A stretch of DNA of 64,000 bases from an uncultured Subdoligranulum sp. (GTDB taxonomy: Bacteria; Bacillota; Clostridia; Oscillospirales; Ruminococcaceae), in the NCBI RefSeq assembly GCF_963931595.1, contig NZ_OZ007030.1:1170481-1234480 (forward strand), in the 5' to 3' direction. The notes beneath the pieces were generated by a model. The model was given only the letters and a program-made list of their open reading frames with translations. It did not search any database and had not been told where the DNA came from. Shown here piece after piece: positions 7,173 through 16,442 of this stretch (its first letter is position 1; the number at the start of each line of letters is the position of its first letter). The position numbers were made by a program, and so were the translations under genes.

Positions 7173-9386
7173 TTATTTTTTGCCGCGGCTGCCGCGTCCA
7201 AACAGATTCTGCCACAGACCGGAGCGAGACGGGCGCAGCGAAGTTGCCTTGCGTCCTGCCGGTTTGGCAACAGCCTTTTTTGCAACGACTTTGGTGGTCG
7301 GTTGAGGCTTGGCTTTCGGTGCCTCCATCTCGAACCCGTCCTTGAAATACCCGAACATAGCCATCTGGCTGTCCACCGGGAACTGGCCAGGGGCCGGTTT
7401 TACTTTGGCGTAGGTGCCGTCGGGCTGCATTTCCCGTGCGTTGACGGTATCCCGCAGCTGCAGATCGAGAATGCCGCGCAGCTTTTTGGCGATGGACGGA
7501 TCATCCACCCGGACACCAACCTCCACACGACGCTCCGTGTTGCGGGTCAGGAAGTCGCCAGACGCAATATAGATCCGCATATCTTCACCGCTCCCGAAGC
7601 AGTAGATACGGGAGTGCTCCAGATACCGGCCCACGATGCTGCGGATATGCACATTTTCCGTGCGGCCCGGCACCCCGGCCTTCACACAACAGATACCGCG
7701 CACAATCATATCCACGCGCACACCCGCACAACTGGCTTCGCTGATCTTGGCGATGATCTGGGGATCGTTGATGGAGTTGTTCTTTAGAATGATGGAAGCC
7801 GGTTTGCCCTGCATGGCCAGTGCGATCTGGCGGTCCATCTCTTCCAGCAGGACCGACTTGAAATGAAGCGGTGCCACCAGCATGGTGCTCACTTCACTGG
7901 TCAGGCGCTGCAAAGCCATGTTGTTGAAGACGGCACTTGCCTCCTCGCCGATTTCCTGGCGGGTGGTGATGAAGGAAAGGTCGGTATACTGCTCGCTGGT
8001 CTTTTCGTTGTAGTTGCCGGTGCCGATCTGGGTAAGATACTGGTATTTGCCGTCTACACGGCTGGTGATCAGCGTCAGTTTGGAATGTACTTTGTAATCG
8101 TCAAATCCGTACAGGACCGTGCATCCCGCATCCTGCAGCTGCTTGGACCAGTCAATGTTGTTCTGTTCGTCAAAGCGGGCGCGCAGCTCCACCATGGCCA
8201 CGACTTCCTTGCCGTTCTCGGCCGCGTTGATCAGGGCGCCCACAATCTGGGAGTCGCTGGCCATGCGGTAGAGCGTCATCTTGATGGACACAACGTTCGG
8301 GTCCGCGCCTGCCCGCAGAAGCATGCGGATAAACGGGCGGATGCTCTGGTACGGATAAGCCAGCAGTACATCGTGTTTGCGGACTTCTGTATACAGATCA
8401 TATCCGGCCGGTGCCTGCATGGGTTTGGCCGCGGGGTAGAACATTTCGGAATGGTCTCCGTCGTTGGCGATGCGGCTGGCCAGCTTGAACAGGCAGCCGG
8501 TGTCCAGCGGAGAAGTCTGTACATAGCAGCGGGATGCGGGAACCACCAGTTTCTCCCGCAGGAATTTGCTGATCTCCTGGGGAGCTTCCGGCCAGAACTG
8601 CAGGCGGACCGCAGCCAGCTTGCGCCGCTTTTTCAGAAGTTCACTCATCACATCCCGGAAATCAATGTCATGGTCCATCATGCCCTCATCCACCGTGATG
8701 TCGGCGTTGCGGGTCACGCGGAACAGACACTGTTTCTGTACAGTGCTGGTGCTGAAAATGGTAGAAGCGTACCGGGCCACCAGTTCCTCTATGAACGCGA
8801 AGCAGGTCATCTCCCCGTCCTTGACAAAGAGAACACGTTCAAATCGGTTGCTGACCGGAACAATGCCGTAACTGACGCCGTCCCCCTTGTTGTAGAGCTG
8901 GGCAATGTAATAGATGTCTTTGTTGTTCAAAAACGGGAACGGATGCCGCGAATCCACAATCTGCGGGCTGAGCAGCGGCAGCAGTTCCCGCTGGAAATAG
9001 GTTTTCCAGAAATGATCCTGCTGCTTGCTCAGCTTGTTGAAGTCCACCTTTTTGTAGCCCGCGTCCGCCAGCAGTTCCACCAGGTGCTGAAAATATTTGT
9101 CACATTTGGCCTGCAGCTCGGCTACCCGCGGGGTGATGGCAGCGATCTGTTCGGCGGCCGTCATATGGGTGACGATATCCAGCTTGTTGTTTTTCAGAAG
9201 CGTCTGATCATACAGCGAACCAACACGCACCATGAAAAACTCATCCATGTTGCTTCCAAAAATGGCCGCAAACTTCAGCCGCTCCCCAAGGGGAACGTTT
9301 TTCTCCTTTGCAAGTGCAAGCACGCGGCTGTCAAAATCCAGCCAGCTCAGTTCGCGGTTGATAAAAATGCTTTCCGGCTTTTCCAA
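7173..9386 (-). CDS. ppk1: Polyphosphate kinase 1
   Basis: 737 residues. Reversibly polymerises the gamma phosphate of ATP into inorganic polyphosphate. Family features are the N-terminal FINRELSWLDFDSRVL, the head domain FGSNMDEFFMVRVGS, and the phospholipase-D-like C-terminal half. The phosphorylated His sits in DDYKVHSKLTLI at about residue 430. The start is TTG at 9386 with GGGAGG upstream. After the end of the conserved domain there is an extra basic Lys/Ala/Pro-rich tail of about 45 residues ending GRGSRGKK, not part of the core enzyme. Confidence 0.96.
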   Translation of the reverse strand: MEKPESIFINRELSWLDFDSRVLALAKEKNVPLGERLKFAAIFGSNMDEFFMVRVGSLYDQTLLKNNKLDIVTHMTAAEQIAAITPRVAELQAKCDKYFQHLVELLADAGYKKVDFNKLSKQQDHFWKTYFQRELLPLLSPQIVDSRHPFPFLNNKDIYYIAQLYNKGDGVSYGIVPVSNRFERVLFVKDGEMTCFAFIEELVARYASTIFSTSTVQKQCLFRVTRNADITVDEGMMDHDIDFRDVMSELLKKRRKLAAVRLQFWPEAPQEISKFLREKLVVPASRCYVQTSPLDTGCLFKLASRIANDGDHSEMFYPAAKPMQAPAGYDLYTEVRKHDVLLAYPYQSIRPFIRMLLRAGADPNVVSIKMTLYRMASDSQIVGALINAAENGKEVVAMVELRARFDEQNNIDWSKQLQDAGCTVLYGFDDYKVHSKLTLITSRVDGKYQYLTQIGTGNYNEKTSEQYTDLSFITTRQEIGEEASAVFNNMALQRLTSEVSTMLVAPLHFKSVLLEEMDRQIALAMQGKPASIILKNNSINDPQIIAKISEASCAGVRVDMIVRGICCVKAGVPGRTENVHIRSIVGRYLEHSRIYCFGSGEDMRIYIASGDFLTRNTERRVEVGVRVDDPSIAKKLRGILDLQLRDTVNAREMQPDGTYAKVKPAPGQFPVDSQMAMFGYFKDGFEMEAPKAKPQPTTKVVAKKAVAKPAGRKATSLRPSRSGLWQNLFGRGSRGKK

Positions 9387-9532
9387 GTCTTATTCCTCCC
9401 GTCACAATGTTTCGGTATCAGAACTGTCCGCACGGGGGCGTGAATCCTTCCGTCTGCGGCGGCAACGTGTTTGAATTTTCCTTCCTGGTCGCCCAAAAAG
9501 AGCAAAAGATTCTTTACGCCGCATACCGGGTG

Positions 9533-9757
9533 CTATGGATTCGGTGCGCTCGCCTCCTGATTGGCCTCGAAGTCGGCCGGTTGATTCGAATTCGAAATCG
9601 CAGGAACACCCGTCTGCGAGGCGTAGAAGGGCATCGCACCAGAAAACTGCCATACCGGCGCAATCAAAAACAGAGCCCCCCACACAATGGCAACCAGTGC
9701 AGCGATGGTACACAACACAAGATATGCAATGGAGGTGCGTTCCGGCTTTTCTGGCAC
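9533..9757 (-). CDS. Small single-pass membrane protein, unknown
   Basis: 74 residues from a GTG start at 9757, chosen because GGGGGA precedes it by 6 bases. Short polar head (VPEKPERTS), one strong transmembrane helix (about 9-33), then a polar tail rich in Asn, Gln and Pro. I do not recognise a family. It has its own -10 (9788-9793) and stands alone between ppk1 and ylmC. Confidence 0.6.
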   Translation of the reverse strand: MPEKPERTSIAYLVLCTIAALVAIVWGALFLIAPVWQFSGAMPFYASQTGVPAISNSNQPADFEANQEASAPNP

Positions 9758-9787
9758 AACAAATCCCCCGTTCTGATCATTGCTTGT

Positions 9788-9793
9788 ATTATA
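9788..9793 (-). promoter_or_regulatory. -10 element (extended) for the small membrane protein
   Basis: Minus strand TATAAT preceded by TGG (TGn extended -10), 30 bases before the GTG start. No convincing -35, which an extended -10 does not strictly need. Confidence 0.45.
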
Positions 9794-9859
9794 CCATGAC
9801 GCAGGAAAAAATGCACCCGAAATCCGCACCTTTTACAGAAAATATACCGCTTACTGACA

Positions 9860-10117
9860 TCATTTTGTCCGATGCTGCACCGGCAATGGTTCTGCATCCA
9901 CCATAATCACGTCGGCACCGATGTTTCGGATGGATTCCCAGGGGATCAACAGATCCTCCTCGTAGCCCAGCAGGCCAAATAAATGGCTGCGCCCCCGAAG
10001 AATCACCGACTGGAGTTTGGCGGTGTGTTCATCGAACAGAAGGTCATCGATACGTCCCAGATTTTCGCCGCTCTTCATCTGAATCACGTCTTTTTCGCTC
10101 AGATCGTGAAGTGTCAA
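9860..10117 (-). CDS. ylmC: YlmC/YmxH family PRC-barrel sporulation protein
   Basis: 85 residues with the PRC-barrel pattern: LSEKDVIQMKSGENLGRIDDLLFDE, then YEEDLLIPWESIRNIGADVIMV. In Bacillus and Clostridia this small protein lies next to sigG/sigE, as it does here, and ymxH/ylmC-type genes are linked to sporulation. ATG at 10117 has a GGGAGGGG site. Biochemical role unknown. Confidence 0.85.
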   Translation of the reverse strand: MTLHDLSEKDVIQMKSGENLGRIDDLLFDEHTAKLQSVILRGRSHLFGLLGYEEDLLIPWESIRNIGADVIMVDAEPLPVQHRTK

Positions 10118-10172
10118 TTGAATCCCCTCCCCAACACAATGTTCCGGCTTATTCTATGCGCTGAAAAAGCAA

Positions 10173-10201
10173 TTGTTTCTTGCGGCGTTTCCGTGTATAA
10201 T
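10173..10201 (+). promoter_or_regulatory. Promoter of the HAD hydrolase
   Basis: -35 TTGTTT (10173-10178), 17 bases, -10 TATAAT (10196-10201); 36 bases before the ATG. Confidence 0.7.
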
Positions 10202-10237
10202 AAAAAACAAATCATGCACGGTATCCGGGAGGGTTTT

Positions 10238-10849
10238 ATGTATCAAAATATTATTTTTGATTTCGGCGGTGTGGTGGTGGACTACAATCCCCGAAACTTT
10301 TTGATGGACCGCTTCATGAACAAGCATGCGGAAGAGATCGTCTATGATCTGACCTTTGGCAGTCTGGAGTGGCAGGATCTGGACCGTGGCACCATTACCC
10401 GGGCGGTGGCCAACCGAACCATGATGGAAAACGCTGCCCATGTGAACCGGGAATTCGAGGTGCGGACAGTGATTGAAGAGTGGTCTTCCATGCTTCGAAC
10501 CAAAAAGACTACCGTCAAGATCATGCGGGCGCTGAAGAAATCCGGGTACCGGCTGTATTATCTGACAAATATTCCGGTGGATATTATGGATGAGATGCGG
10601 CAGCGGGACTGGTTTTCTCTGTTTGACGGGGGGGTTGCCTCCTGCGATGTACATCTCTGTAAGCCGGAGCCCGAAATTTATACCACACTGATGCAGGAAT
10701 GCAACCTTGCCTATGACGAGTCCATCTTCGTGGACGACAACAAGATCAATGCGCAGGCTGCCTATAACCTCGGTATCACCGGGATTCTGTACAAGAATCC
10801 GAAATCTTTTCTGCGAGCCCTGGGAGCCTGTGGTATCCAGCTGAAATAA
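10238..10849 (+). CDS. HAD-family hydrolase (subfamily IA)
   Basis: 203 residues from ATG 10238 with GGGAGGG just upstream. Motif I is IIFDFGGVVVDYN (nucleophile Asp; second Asp replaced by Gly as in many YihX-type members). Motif II is YLTNIP, and motif IV is IFVDDNKINAQAA near 165-178. Such enzymes dephosphorylate small phosphate esters such as sugar phosphates; the substrate cannot be read from sequence. Monocistronic: own promoter and terminator. Confidence 0.9.
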   Translation: MYQNIIFDFGGVVVDYNPRNFLMDRFMNKHAEEIVYDLTFGSLEWQDLDRGTITRAVANRTMMENAAHVNREFEVRTVIEEWSSMLRTKKTTVKIMRALKKSGYRLYYLTNIPVDIMDEMRQRDWFSLFDGGVASCDVHLCKPEPEIYTTLMQECNLAYDESIFVDDNKINAQAAYNLGITGILYKNPKSFLRALGACGIQLK

Positions 10850-10858
10850 ACGCGAATG

Positions 10859-10893
10859 AAGCCCGACAGGATGATTCCCTGCCGGGCTTTTTT
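10859..10893 (+). terminator. Intrinsic terminator of the HAD gene
   Basis: AAGCCCGaCAGG ... CCCTGcCGGGC followed by six T. It abuts the sigG stop at 10893. Confidence 0.85.
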
Positions 10894-11675
10894 CAGCAGC
10901 TGGAAGAAATCTGCTCCTTGATCCGGTTCAGCGCCCCCTTCTCCAGGCGGCTGACCTGCGCCTGACTGATGCCGATTTCCCGGGCAACCTGCATCTGGGT
11001 CTTGCCGCCCAGATAGCGCATGGCTATGATCTTCCTTTCCCTGTCGGAAAGGGACTTCACGGTATCCCGGAACATGATGTCACTGATCCAGCTCTCCTCC
11101 CCGGTGGCATCGTGGAGCTGGTCCACAATGGCAAAACTGTCTTCGCCGTCGGAATAGACCGGCTCGTACAGACTGGCAGGTTCCACCACAGATTCCAGCG
11201 CCATGGCAACATTTTCCGGAGAGGATCCCACTCGGGCGGCTATTTCGGATATTTTGGGGTCCCGTCCGTTTTCCTTCTGCAGCGCCTCCCGGGCACGCAT
11301 GGAGTGAAAGGCTAGGTCCCGGATGGAGCGGCTGACCCGGACGGCATTGTTATCACGCAGAAACCGGCGGATTTCCCCCACAATCATGGGCACGCCGTAG
11401 GTGGAAAATCGCACCTGCAGACTTGGATCAAAATGGTCGATGGCTTTGATAAGACCGATGCATCCTACCTGAAAAAGATCATCCAGGTTCTCTCCGCGGT
11501 TGGCAAATTTCTGTACAACGCTGAGTACCAGACGCAGGTTTCCCTGGATCATCTTTTTCCTTGCTTCCCCGTCACCGGAGCGGGCAGCCCGTATCAGGGC
11601 ACTCTTTTCCGCCTCGCTCAGAACCGGCAGCTGTGAAGTGTCCACACCGCACAGTTCCACCTTGCCAGCATACAT
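10893..11675 (-). CDS. sigG: RNA polymerase sigma-G (late forespore)
   Basis: 260 residues from ATG 11675, preceded by AAGGAGG; the open frame extends further upstream but without a site. Starts KVELCGVDTSQLPVL, the diagnostic SigG N-terminus. Region 2 (about 40-110) has NLRLVLSVVQKF and DDLFQVGCIGL; region 4 ends TQMQVAREIGISQAQVSRLEKGA. Sigma-G drives late gene expression in the engulfed forespore. A sigma-F/G-like promoter lies just upstream, matching the known dependence on sigma-F and autoregulation. Part of the conserved spoIIGA-sigE-sigG neighbourhood, though here one unrelated gene on the other strand intervenes. Confidence 0.96.
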   Translation of the reverse strand: MYAGKVELCGVDTSQLPVLSEAEKSALIRAARSGDGEARKKMIQGNLRLVLSVVQKFANRGENLDDLFQVGCIGLIKAIDHFDPSLQVRFSTYGVPMIVGEIRRFLRDNNAVRVSRSIRDLAFHSMRAREALQKENGRDPKISEIAARVGSSPENVAMALESVVEPASLYEPVYSDGEDSFAIVDQLHDATGEESWISDIMFRDTVKSLSDRERKIIAMRYLGGKTQMQVAREIGISQAQVSRLEKGALNRIKEQISSSC

Positions 11676-11702
11676 GGAACCATCCTCCTTCCCGTCGATG
11701 AG

Positions 11703-11732
11703 GAGTATGGTCCGATTCCCGAACCAGCAAAC
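11703..11732 (-). promoter_or_regulatory. Candidate sigma-F/sigma-G promoter of sigG
   Basis: Minus strand GTTTG (11732-11728), 18-base spacer, CATACTC (11709-11703). Compared with the Bacillus sigma-G consensus GHATR-18-CATWHTA this has one mismatch in each half. It ends 27 bases before the ATG. Confidence 0.45.
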
Positions 11733-11809
11733 AGAAAAACACACTGGGAAATTCTGCCGCACGGCCTCTCCTGAAAACGCATACCATGAGGGCAAAGGAG
11801 GGACACTCT

Positions 11810-12328
11810 ATGGTTGAATCCATCTGGTTTGTGATTGTGCTGATCCTGCTGGCGGCGGTATCGGTAGCGCTGGTACTGACCATCGTACTGCGCGCCGAGG
11901 TACACTCTTCGGGGCGTGAAACCCGAACCCAGTACCTGACCCCCAATTATTCGGACGTTGCGGGATTCCGGTTGACCGCATATCCGAACAATGAGCTGGT
12001 CATTCTGCAGCGGCTTTGGCTCATAGAAGAAAATATTGCCGCTTTGGATTACAGCATTGTACCCGGACGTTACATGACGCTTTTCATCTCCAAGCGCGGG
12101 AAAATGCGTTTCCCGGACAGTTTCTACGCCGACTCGTTCGAGAGTGTGGAACAGTACGACATTGCGGGTATCACCGTCACCCAAAGCCAGAAAGCCGGCC
12201 GTCGGGCCGGTGTGTACTGGACGCGCGGTGATTTTGAATATCTGATCTATTCCGAGGAGCCGGAGATGAATATGATGAACGGGCTGACCTATTATTTTGT
12301 GAACAACACCCGGGCGGAGGAATCCTAA
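11810..12328 (+). CDS. N-terminally membrane-anchored protein of unknown function
   Basis: 172 residues from ATG 11810, which has AAAGGAGGG upstream. One hydrophobic helix at about 5-30 ([20 protein letters not shown]) is followed by an extracytoplasmic domain. Its last third has the rhythm [18 protein letters not shown] ... GLTYYFVNN, which resembles DUF4367-type sporulation-associated domains, but I would not assert the family. It diverges from sigG and its stop overlaps the sigE stop by four bases tail to tail. Position inside the sigma-E/sigma-G block suggests a sporulation role by inference only. Confidence 0.7.
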   Translation: MVESIWFVIVLILLAAVSVALVLTIVLRAEVHSSGRETRTQYLTPNYSDVAGFRLTAYPNNELVILQRLWLIEENIAALDYSIVPGRYMTLFISKRGKMRFPDSFYADSFESVEQYDIAGITVTQSQKAGRRAGVYWTRGDFEYLIYSEEPEMNMMNGLTYYFVNNTRAEES

Positions 12329-13038
12329 CCCACCGTTTCCAAGTCCCGGCGCAGCCGTTTGATGATCCTTTTTTCCAGTCGGGAAATATAGCTCTGGGAA
12401 ATGCCCAGGGCATCCGCCACTTCCTTCTGGGTATGCTCCGATTCGTGGTTGAGGCCGAAGCGCAGTTCCATGATCCGGCGTTCCCGGGGGGCCAGGCGCC
12501 CCACCGCCAGACGAAGCGCAGCCCGTTCTGCGCTTCGTTCCAGCTCCTCCCCCACCTGGGGCTGATCGCTGGTCAGTACATCCATCAGCAGCAATTCGTT
12601 GCCGTCATTATCGGTGTTGAGCGGCTCATCGATACTGGCATCCTGACGGCGGTTGGAGCTTTTGCGCAGATACATCAGGATTTCATTTTCAATGCACCGG
12701 CTTGCATAGGTGGCCAGTTTGATGTTTTTGGAGGGCTCGAAGGTGTTGACTGCCTTGATCAGCCCGATGGTCCCGATGGAAATCATATCCTCGATGCCGG
12801 CGGAGGGCGTTTCAAACTTTTTGGCAATGTACACGACCAGCCGTAGGTTATGTGTGATCAGAAGATCCCGGGCAGCGCTTTTCCCGGCACAGAGCTCTGC
12901 CAGAGCCTGCTGCTCCTGCTGGGGCTCCAGAGGCGGCGGCAGTGTATCGGCGCCATTGATGTAGTGGAATTCCTGCGGTGAGGCCAGCCGTAGCCAGAGC
13001 GCCCGCAATGTACGGCTCACCAGTTCTCTTGTCTGCAT
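12325..13038 (-). CDS. sigE: RNA polymerase sigma-E (early mother cell)
   Basis: 237 residues from ATG 13038, preferred because AGGGGAG lies 7 bases upstream; an ATG six codons earlier has no site. Contains [17 protein letters not shown], then [13 protein letters not shown] and [17 protein letters not shown] (region 2), [12 protein letters not shown], and the region 4 helix [19 protein letters not shown]. The N-terminal extension of about 25 residues fits the pro-sequence that SpoIIGA removes. Lies 20 bases after spoIIGA in the same operon, so regulation is coupled. Confidence 0.96.
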   Translation of the reverse strand: MQTRELVSRTLRALWLRLASPQEFHYINGADTLPPPLEPQQEQQALAELCAGKSAARDLLITHNLRLVVYIAKKFETPSAGIEDMISIGTIGLIKAVNTFEPSKNIKLATYASRCIENEILMYLRKSSNRRQDASIDEPLNTDNDGNELLLMDVLTSDQPQVGEELERSAERAALRLAVGRLAPRERRIMELRFGLNHESEHTQKEVADALGISQSYISRLEKRIIKRLRRDLETVG

Positions 13039-13058
13039 AAATTTTCTCCCCTTCATGT

Positions 13059-13928
13059 CTATAAAAAGTCATTCCCGTACAGTGCTTCATACCGGTCGCT
13101 TCCGAAAGACTGGGGCGCAAACGCAACGGCGCTGCGGCCCAATCCCAGCACGCCATGTGGCGTGATCATGCCGATTCCGTTGACCACAAATCCTGGCAAA
13201 AGGCCGCGGGAAGATGCCGTGTTGCAGGGAATCAGGCGAAGCCGGGTGCCGGATGGCGGTTCGCCCGGAGACTTGCCGGAAAACCAGCCCTGAAGAAATT
13301 CCCGGACGGATGGAGGCAACCGGTTTTGGGCGTCGGGAAAGCTTACCACCAATACCGGCAGACAGGTAATGGGATCGGTCAAATGACACCCCGTATCCAG
13401 CGACGCCCGCAGATGAATCAGCAGTCCGCCCAATTCCAGTTCCAGGCCTACCGTCTCCACCGTCGCTTTACGCCTGGAAAAGCAGCGGGTGCCTACTTCC
13501 ACCGCCGCACAGCATAGGCCCGACAGAACCACCAGGAGCAGCGGCGAAATACGGAGATAAATGGCAAGATTTCCTGTCTGCAGGATCTGCGTACCGGTTT
13601 GCAGAATCACAACCAGGACGAGACCTGCCAGTGCAATGTTCAGCGCAGCATACCAGCACATTCCCGTCACAAGTCTTCGCTTGTTTTTCCAACCGAAGGT
13701 GATGGCGGTAATCATCAGGGCCGTTGCGACTTTGTAGAGCAGCTGCACCGCATAGGCCTGTTCCGGTGCGAACAGAATGAGGGAGGACAGGGCTGCCGCA
13801 CCGCTTCCCAGAAGCATTCGGGGAAAGCCGGCATGCTGGCCGCTGAGCAGTCCTGCCGCCAGCAGCAAAAAATAGGCTGCCAGGAAATTGACGAGCAGCA
13901 GCACGTCCAGATAGATTACCGTCTTCAA
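13059..13928 (-). CDS. spoIIGA: Sporulation sigma-E factor-processing peptidase SpoIIGA
   Basis: 289 residues. Five or so transmembrane helices fill the first 150 residues, then a cytoplasmic aspartic-protease domain with the catalytic [11 protein letters not shown] motif near 175-185. SpoIIGA is inserted in the forespore septum and, when triggered by SpoIIR, cleaves pro-sigma-E. The start is TTG at 13928 with GGGGAGG seven bases upstream. Operon with sigE, as in Bacillus and Clostridia. I did not find a convincing Spo0A box upstream. Confidence 0.93.
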   Translation of the reverse strand: MKTVIYLDVLLLVNFLAAYFLLLAAGLLSGQHAGFPRMLLGSGAAALSSLILFAPEQAYAVQLLYKVATALMITAITFGWKNKRRLVTGMCWYAALNIALAGLVLVVILQTGTQILQTGNLAIYLRISPLLLVVLSGLCCAAVEVGTRCFSRRKATVETVGLELELGGLLIHLRASLDTGCHLTDPITCLPVLVVSFPDAQNRLPPSVREFLQGWFSGKSPGEPPSGTRLRLIPCNTASSRGLLPGFVVNGIGMITPHGVLGLGRSAVAFAPQSFGSDRYEALYGNDFL

Positions 13929-14006
13929 ACCCGCGCCTCCCCTGCCTGGCTTTATTACCAGTCTATGAGGAACTGCGAAAGAAAATGCGCAAACGGTGAA
14001 AGGCGC

Positions 14007-14046
14007 AAAAAAGTGACCTGTACCGCCTGGTACAGGTCACTTTTTT
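14007..14046 (-). terminator. Terminator of the mutS2 operon
   Basis: Perfect 18-bp stem (AAAAAAGTGACCTGTACC and its complement) with a 4-base loop; symmetrical, so it works on both strands. It begins six bases past the mutS2 stop. Confidence 0.9.
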
Positions 14047-14051
14047 GGCTT

Positions 14052-16424
14052 TTATTTCAATTCCACGACGGTGACGCCGCTTTCGCCTTCGCCATAGCGG
14101 CCGAGGCGGAAACTCTTGACGGCCTTGTGGGTCCGGAGATGCTTCTGGATGGCACTGCGCAATGCGCCGGTACCGTTGCCGTGGATGATATACAGCGTCT
14201 GCTGCCCCCGCAGCAAGCCGCTGTCCAGGAACTTGTCCACCTCTGCAAGCGCTTCCTCCACGGTATACCCCAGCAGATTCAGTTCCATGCTGGTTTTGCG
14301 GTCTTTGTCCAGCTGTACCCGCGTGCTGGAACGACGAGGCTCGCGCTGGGGACGTTTTTCCATCTTGTCAGGGGCACGCAGCCCGGTCAGAGGCACTTTG
14401 GTCTTCATGATGCCGGCGCGCACTTCCACCATGCCATTGCGGTCGGGGCGCGCCGTTACGGTGGCCAACTGATTGAGTTCTGCGATGACCACTTCCTGCC
14501 CGATCTGCACTTCCTTGAGCGGTGTGTACTTTTTCTGGACAGGTTTTGTGTCGGTGCGTTTGAGGAGCGTTTCGGTGTCTTTGCGTGCAATTTCGCGGGC
14601 ACGGATCGCGCGCTGGGCCGCATTGGTCTTTTCATCTTTCTGGATACGGCGAAGCTCGTCAGTCAGGCTGTAGGCTTCATTCTGCACCTTCTGGATCAGT
14701 TCATGAGCCTGACGGCGGGCATCCTCTAGCTCCTGCTTTCCCTGCTCGATCAGCTGATCCCGCTTCTTCTCGGCGCTCTCCAAGGCGTGCTCCGCCTCAT
14801 AGCGGGCCTTTTCCGCTTCGTCCTGGGCGCTCTTCAGCTGCAGTTTCAGATCATCCAGCTGCGCCAGCACGCTGTCCAGACGCTTGTCGTCGTTGGACAT
14901 GTGGTTGCGGGCGGCATCGATGATTTCCTGGGGAATCCCCAGCTTGGCACTGATCAGGAACGCGTTGGACTTTCCGGGCACACCCACGCTCAGCTTGTAG
15001 GTAGGCATCAGCGTTTCCACATTGAACTCGCAGCTGGCGTTCACGACCCCCGGTGTCTCCAGAGCATAGACTTTCAGCTCGGCATAGTGGGTGGTTGCCA
15101 TCAGCAGACTTCCCTGCCGGCGCAGCTGTTCCAGAATGCTGACAGCCAGGGCTGCGCCTTCCGCCGGATCGGTTCCGGCGCCGAGCTCATCGATGAGGGT
15201 CAGCGTGCCGTGTCCGGCGTGCTGAAGGATGGTGCTGATCCGTTTCATATGTCCCGAGAAAGTGGAAAGGCTTTGCTCAATGCTCTGCTCGTCGCCGATG
15301 TCCACGAGATATTCCCGGAAATTGCAGACAATGCTGCTTTCATGGGCCGGAATCAGAAAACCGTGCTGCGCCATGGCGTTGAGCAGGCCGGCTGTCTTGA
15401 TGGATACCGTTTTGCCGCCGGTGTTCGGGCCGGTGATGACCAGGGTATCGTATTCCTCCCCCAGGGCAATATCCACCGGTACCACCTGCTTTTTGTCGAT
15501 GAGCGGATGACGTGCCCGGTTCAGCCGGAAGCGCACGGTATCGCTGACCGTCGGCATGAAAGCATTTTGCTCAACGGCCAGACGGGCTTTGGCCAGCAAC
15601 AGATCGATCTGCAGCATGGCCTCGTAGCTGTAGGAGAACTGTGGCTCCAGCGAGCCCACCTGCACCGAGAACGCAGAGAGAATTCGGGTGATTTCTTCCT
15701 GTTCCTGGGCGCGCAGCTGCATAATCCGCGCGTTGGCTTCCACCACAGCGGTGGGCTCCACGAAGATCGTGGCGCCGGTGGACGAAACATCGTGGATGAC
15801 GCCGCCCACCTCACCGCGGTACTCGGCGCGAACCGGCACCACATAGCGTCCATTGCGCAGTGAAACGACGGCGTCCTGCAGGAATTTGTTGGTGGTGGAA
15901 TTTTTGATGATGTTATCCAGTTTGGTGCGGATGGAATCTTCAGTTTGCCGGATCTTTCGGCGCAGGTCATGGAGGGTGACACTGGCGGTATCCGCCATTT
16001 CCTCCGGCGAAAGGATGCTCTCGCTGATCTGCTTTTCCAGGACCGGCTGCGGTGCCAGCGCGTAGAACAGATCATCCGTGGGCAGCATGTCGTGTTCACT
16101 CAGACCGTACCACTGGGAAAGTCCTGCAAAATTGCGCAGCGTGGCTGCGATTTCCAGCAGCTCCCCCATGGAGAGGATCCCGCCCTTCTGGGCATGGGCG
16201 GTAATGCGCCGCACATCGGAAACGCTGCCAAAGCGAGGACTTCCGTTCTTGATCAGAAGCGAGTTGATGGCGTTGGTCTGTGAAAGCGCAAAACGCTCAT
16301 CTTCCGGTGTGGTACAGGGCTCCAGTGCCTGCATCATTTCCTTGGTTTCACGGCACGCACAAAGCTGTACCGCCCGTGCGATGATTTTATCCAGTTCCAG
16401 TGTGGTTTTATAAGCGGTATCCAT
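14052..16424 (-). CDS. mutS2: Endonuclease MutS2
   Basis: 790 residues, normal length. Lacks the mismatch-recognition domain of MutS1 and has clamp and core helices, an ABC ATPase with Walker A TGPNTGGKT at about 330-338 and LIDELGAGTDPAEGAAL signature/Walker B. A long coiled coil follows at about 510-620, then a KOW-like segment and a C-terminal Smr nuclease domain (about 710-790, with LDLLGYTVEEA-like start and YIIHGNGTGAL). MutS2 suppresses recombination and, in Bacillus, also rescues collided ribosomes. Begins 18 bases after recO. Confidence 0.97.
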   Translation of the reverse strand: MDTAYKTTLELDKIIARAVQLCACRETKEMMQALEPCTTPEDERFALSQTNAINSLLIKNGSPRFGSVSDVRRITAHAQKGGILSMGELLEIAATLRNFAGLSQWYGLSEHDMLPTDDLFYALAPQPVLEKQISESILSPEEMADTASVTLHDLRRKIRQTEDSIRTKLDNIIKNSTTNKFLQDAVVSLRNGRYVVPVRAEYRGEVGGVIHDVSSTGATIFVEPTAVVEANARIMQLRAQEQEEITRILSAFSVQVGSLEPQFSYSYEAMLQIDLLLAKARLAVEQNAFMPTVSDTVRFRLNRARHPLIDKKQVVPVDIALGEEYDTLVITGPNTGGKTVSIKTAGLLNAMAQHGFLIPAHESSIVCNFREYLVDIGDEQSIEQSLSTFSGHMKRISTILQHAGHGTLTLIDELGAGTDPAEGAALAVSILEQLRRQGSLLMATTHYAELKVYALETPGVVNASCEFNVETLMPTYKLSVGVPGKSNAFLISAKLGIPQEIIDAARNHMSNDDKRLDSVLAQLDDLKLQLKSAQDEAEKARYEAEHALESAEKKRDQLIEQGKQELEDARRQAHELIQKVQNEAYSLTDELRRIQKDEKTNAAQRAIRAREIARKDTETLLKRTDTKPVQKKYTPLKEVQIGQEVVIAELNQLATVTARPDRNGMVEVRAGIMKTKVPLTGLRAPDKMEKRPQREPRRSSTRVQLDKDRKTSMELNLLGYTVEEALAEVDKFLDSGLLRGQQTLYIIHGNGTGALRSAIQKHLRTHKAVKSFRLGRYGEGESGVTVVELK

Positions 16425-16442
16425 ACAGGGTATAGCTTCTCC

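Noticed and set aside
10118..10237. Divergent gap searched for a riboswitch
   Set aside because: Only a sigma-A promoter is seen; no structured aptamer recognised here or elsewhere in the window.
13929..14006. Spo0A box upstream of spoIIGA
   Set aside because: Expected from Bacillus, but no TGTCGAA-like site could be seen.
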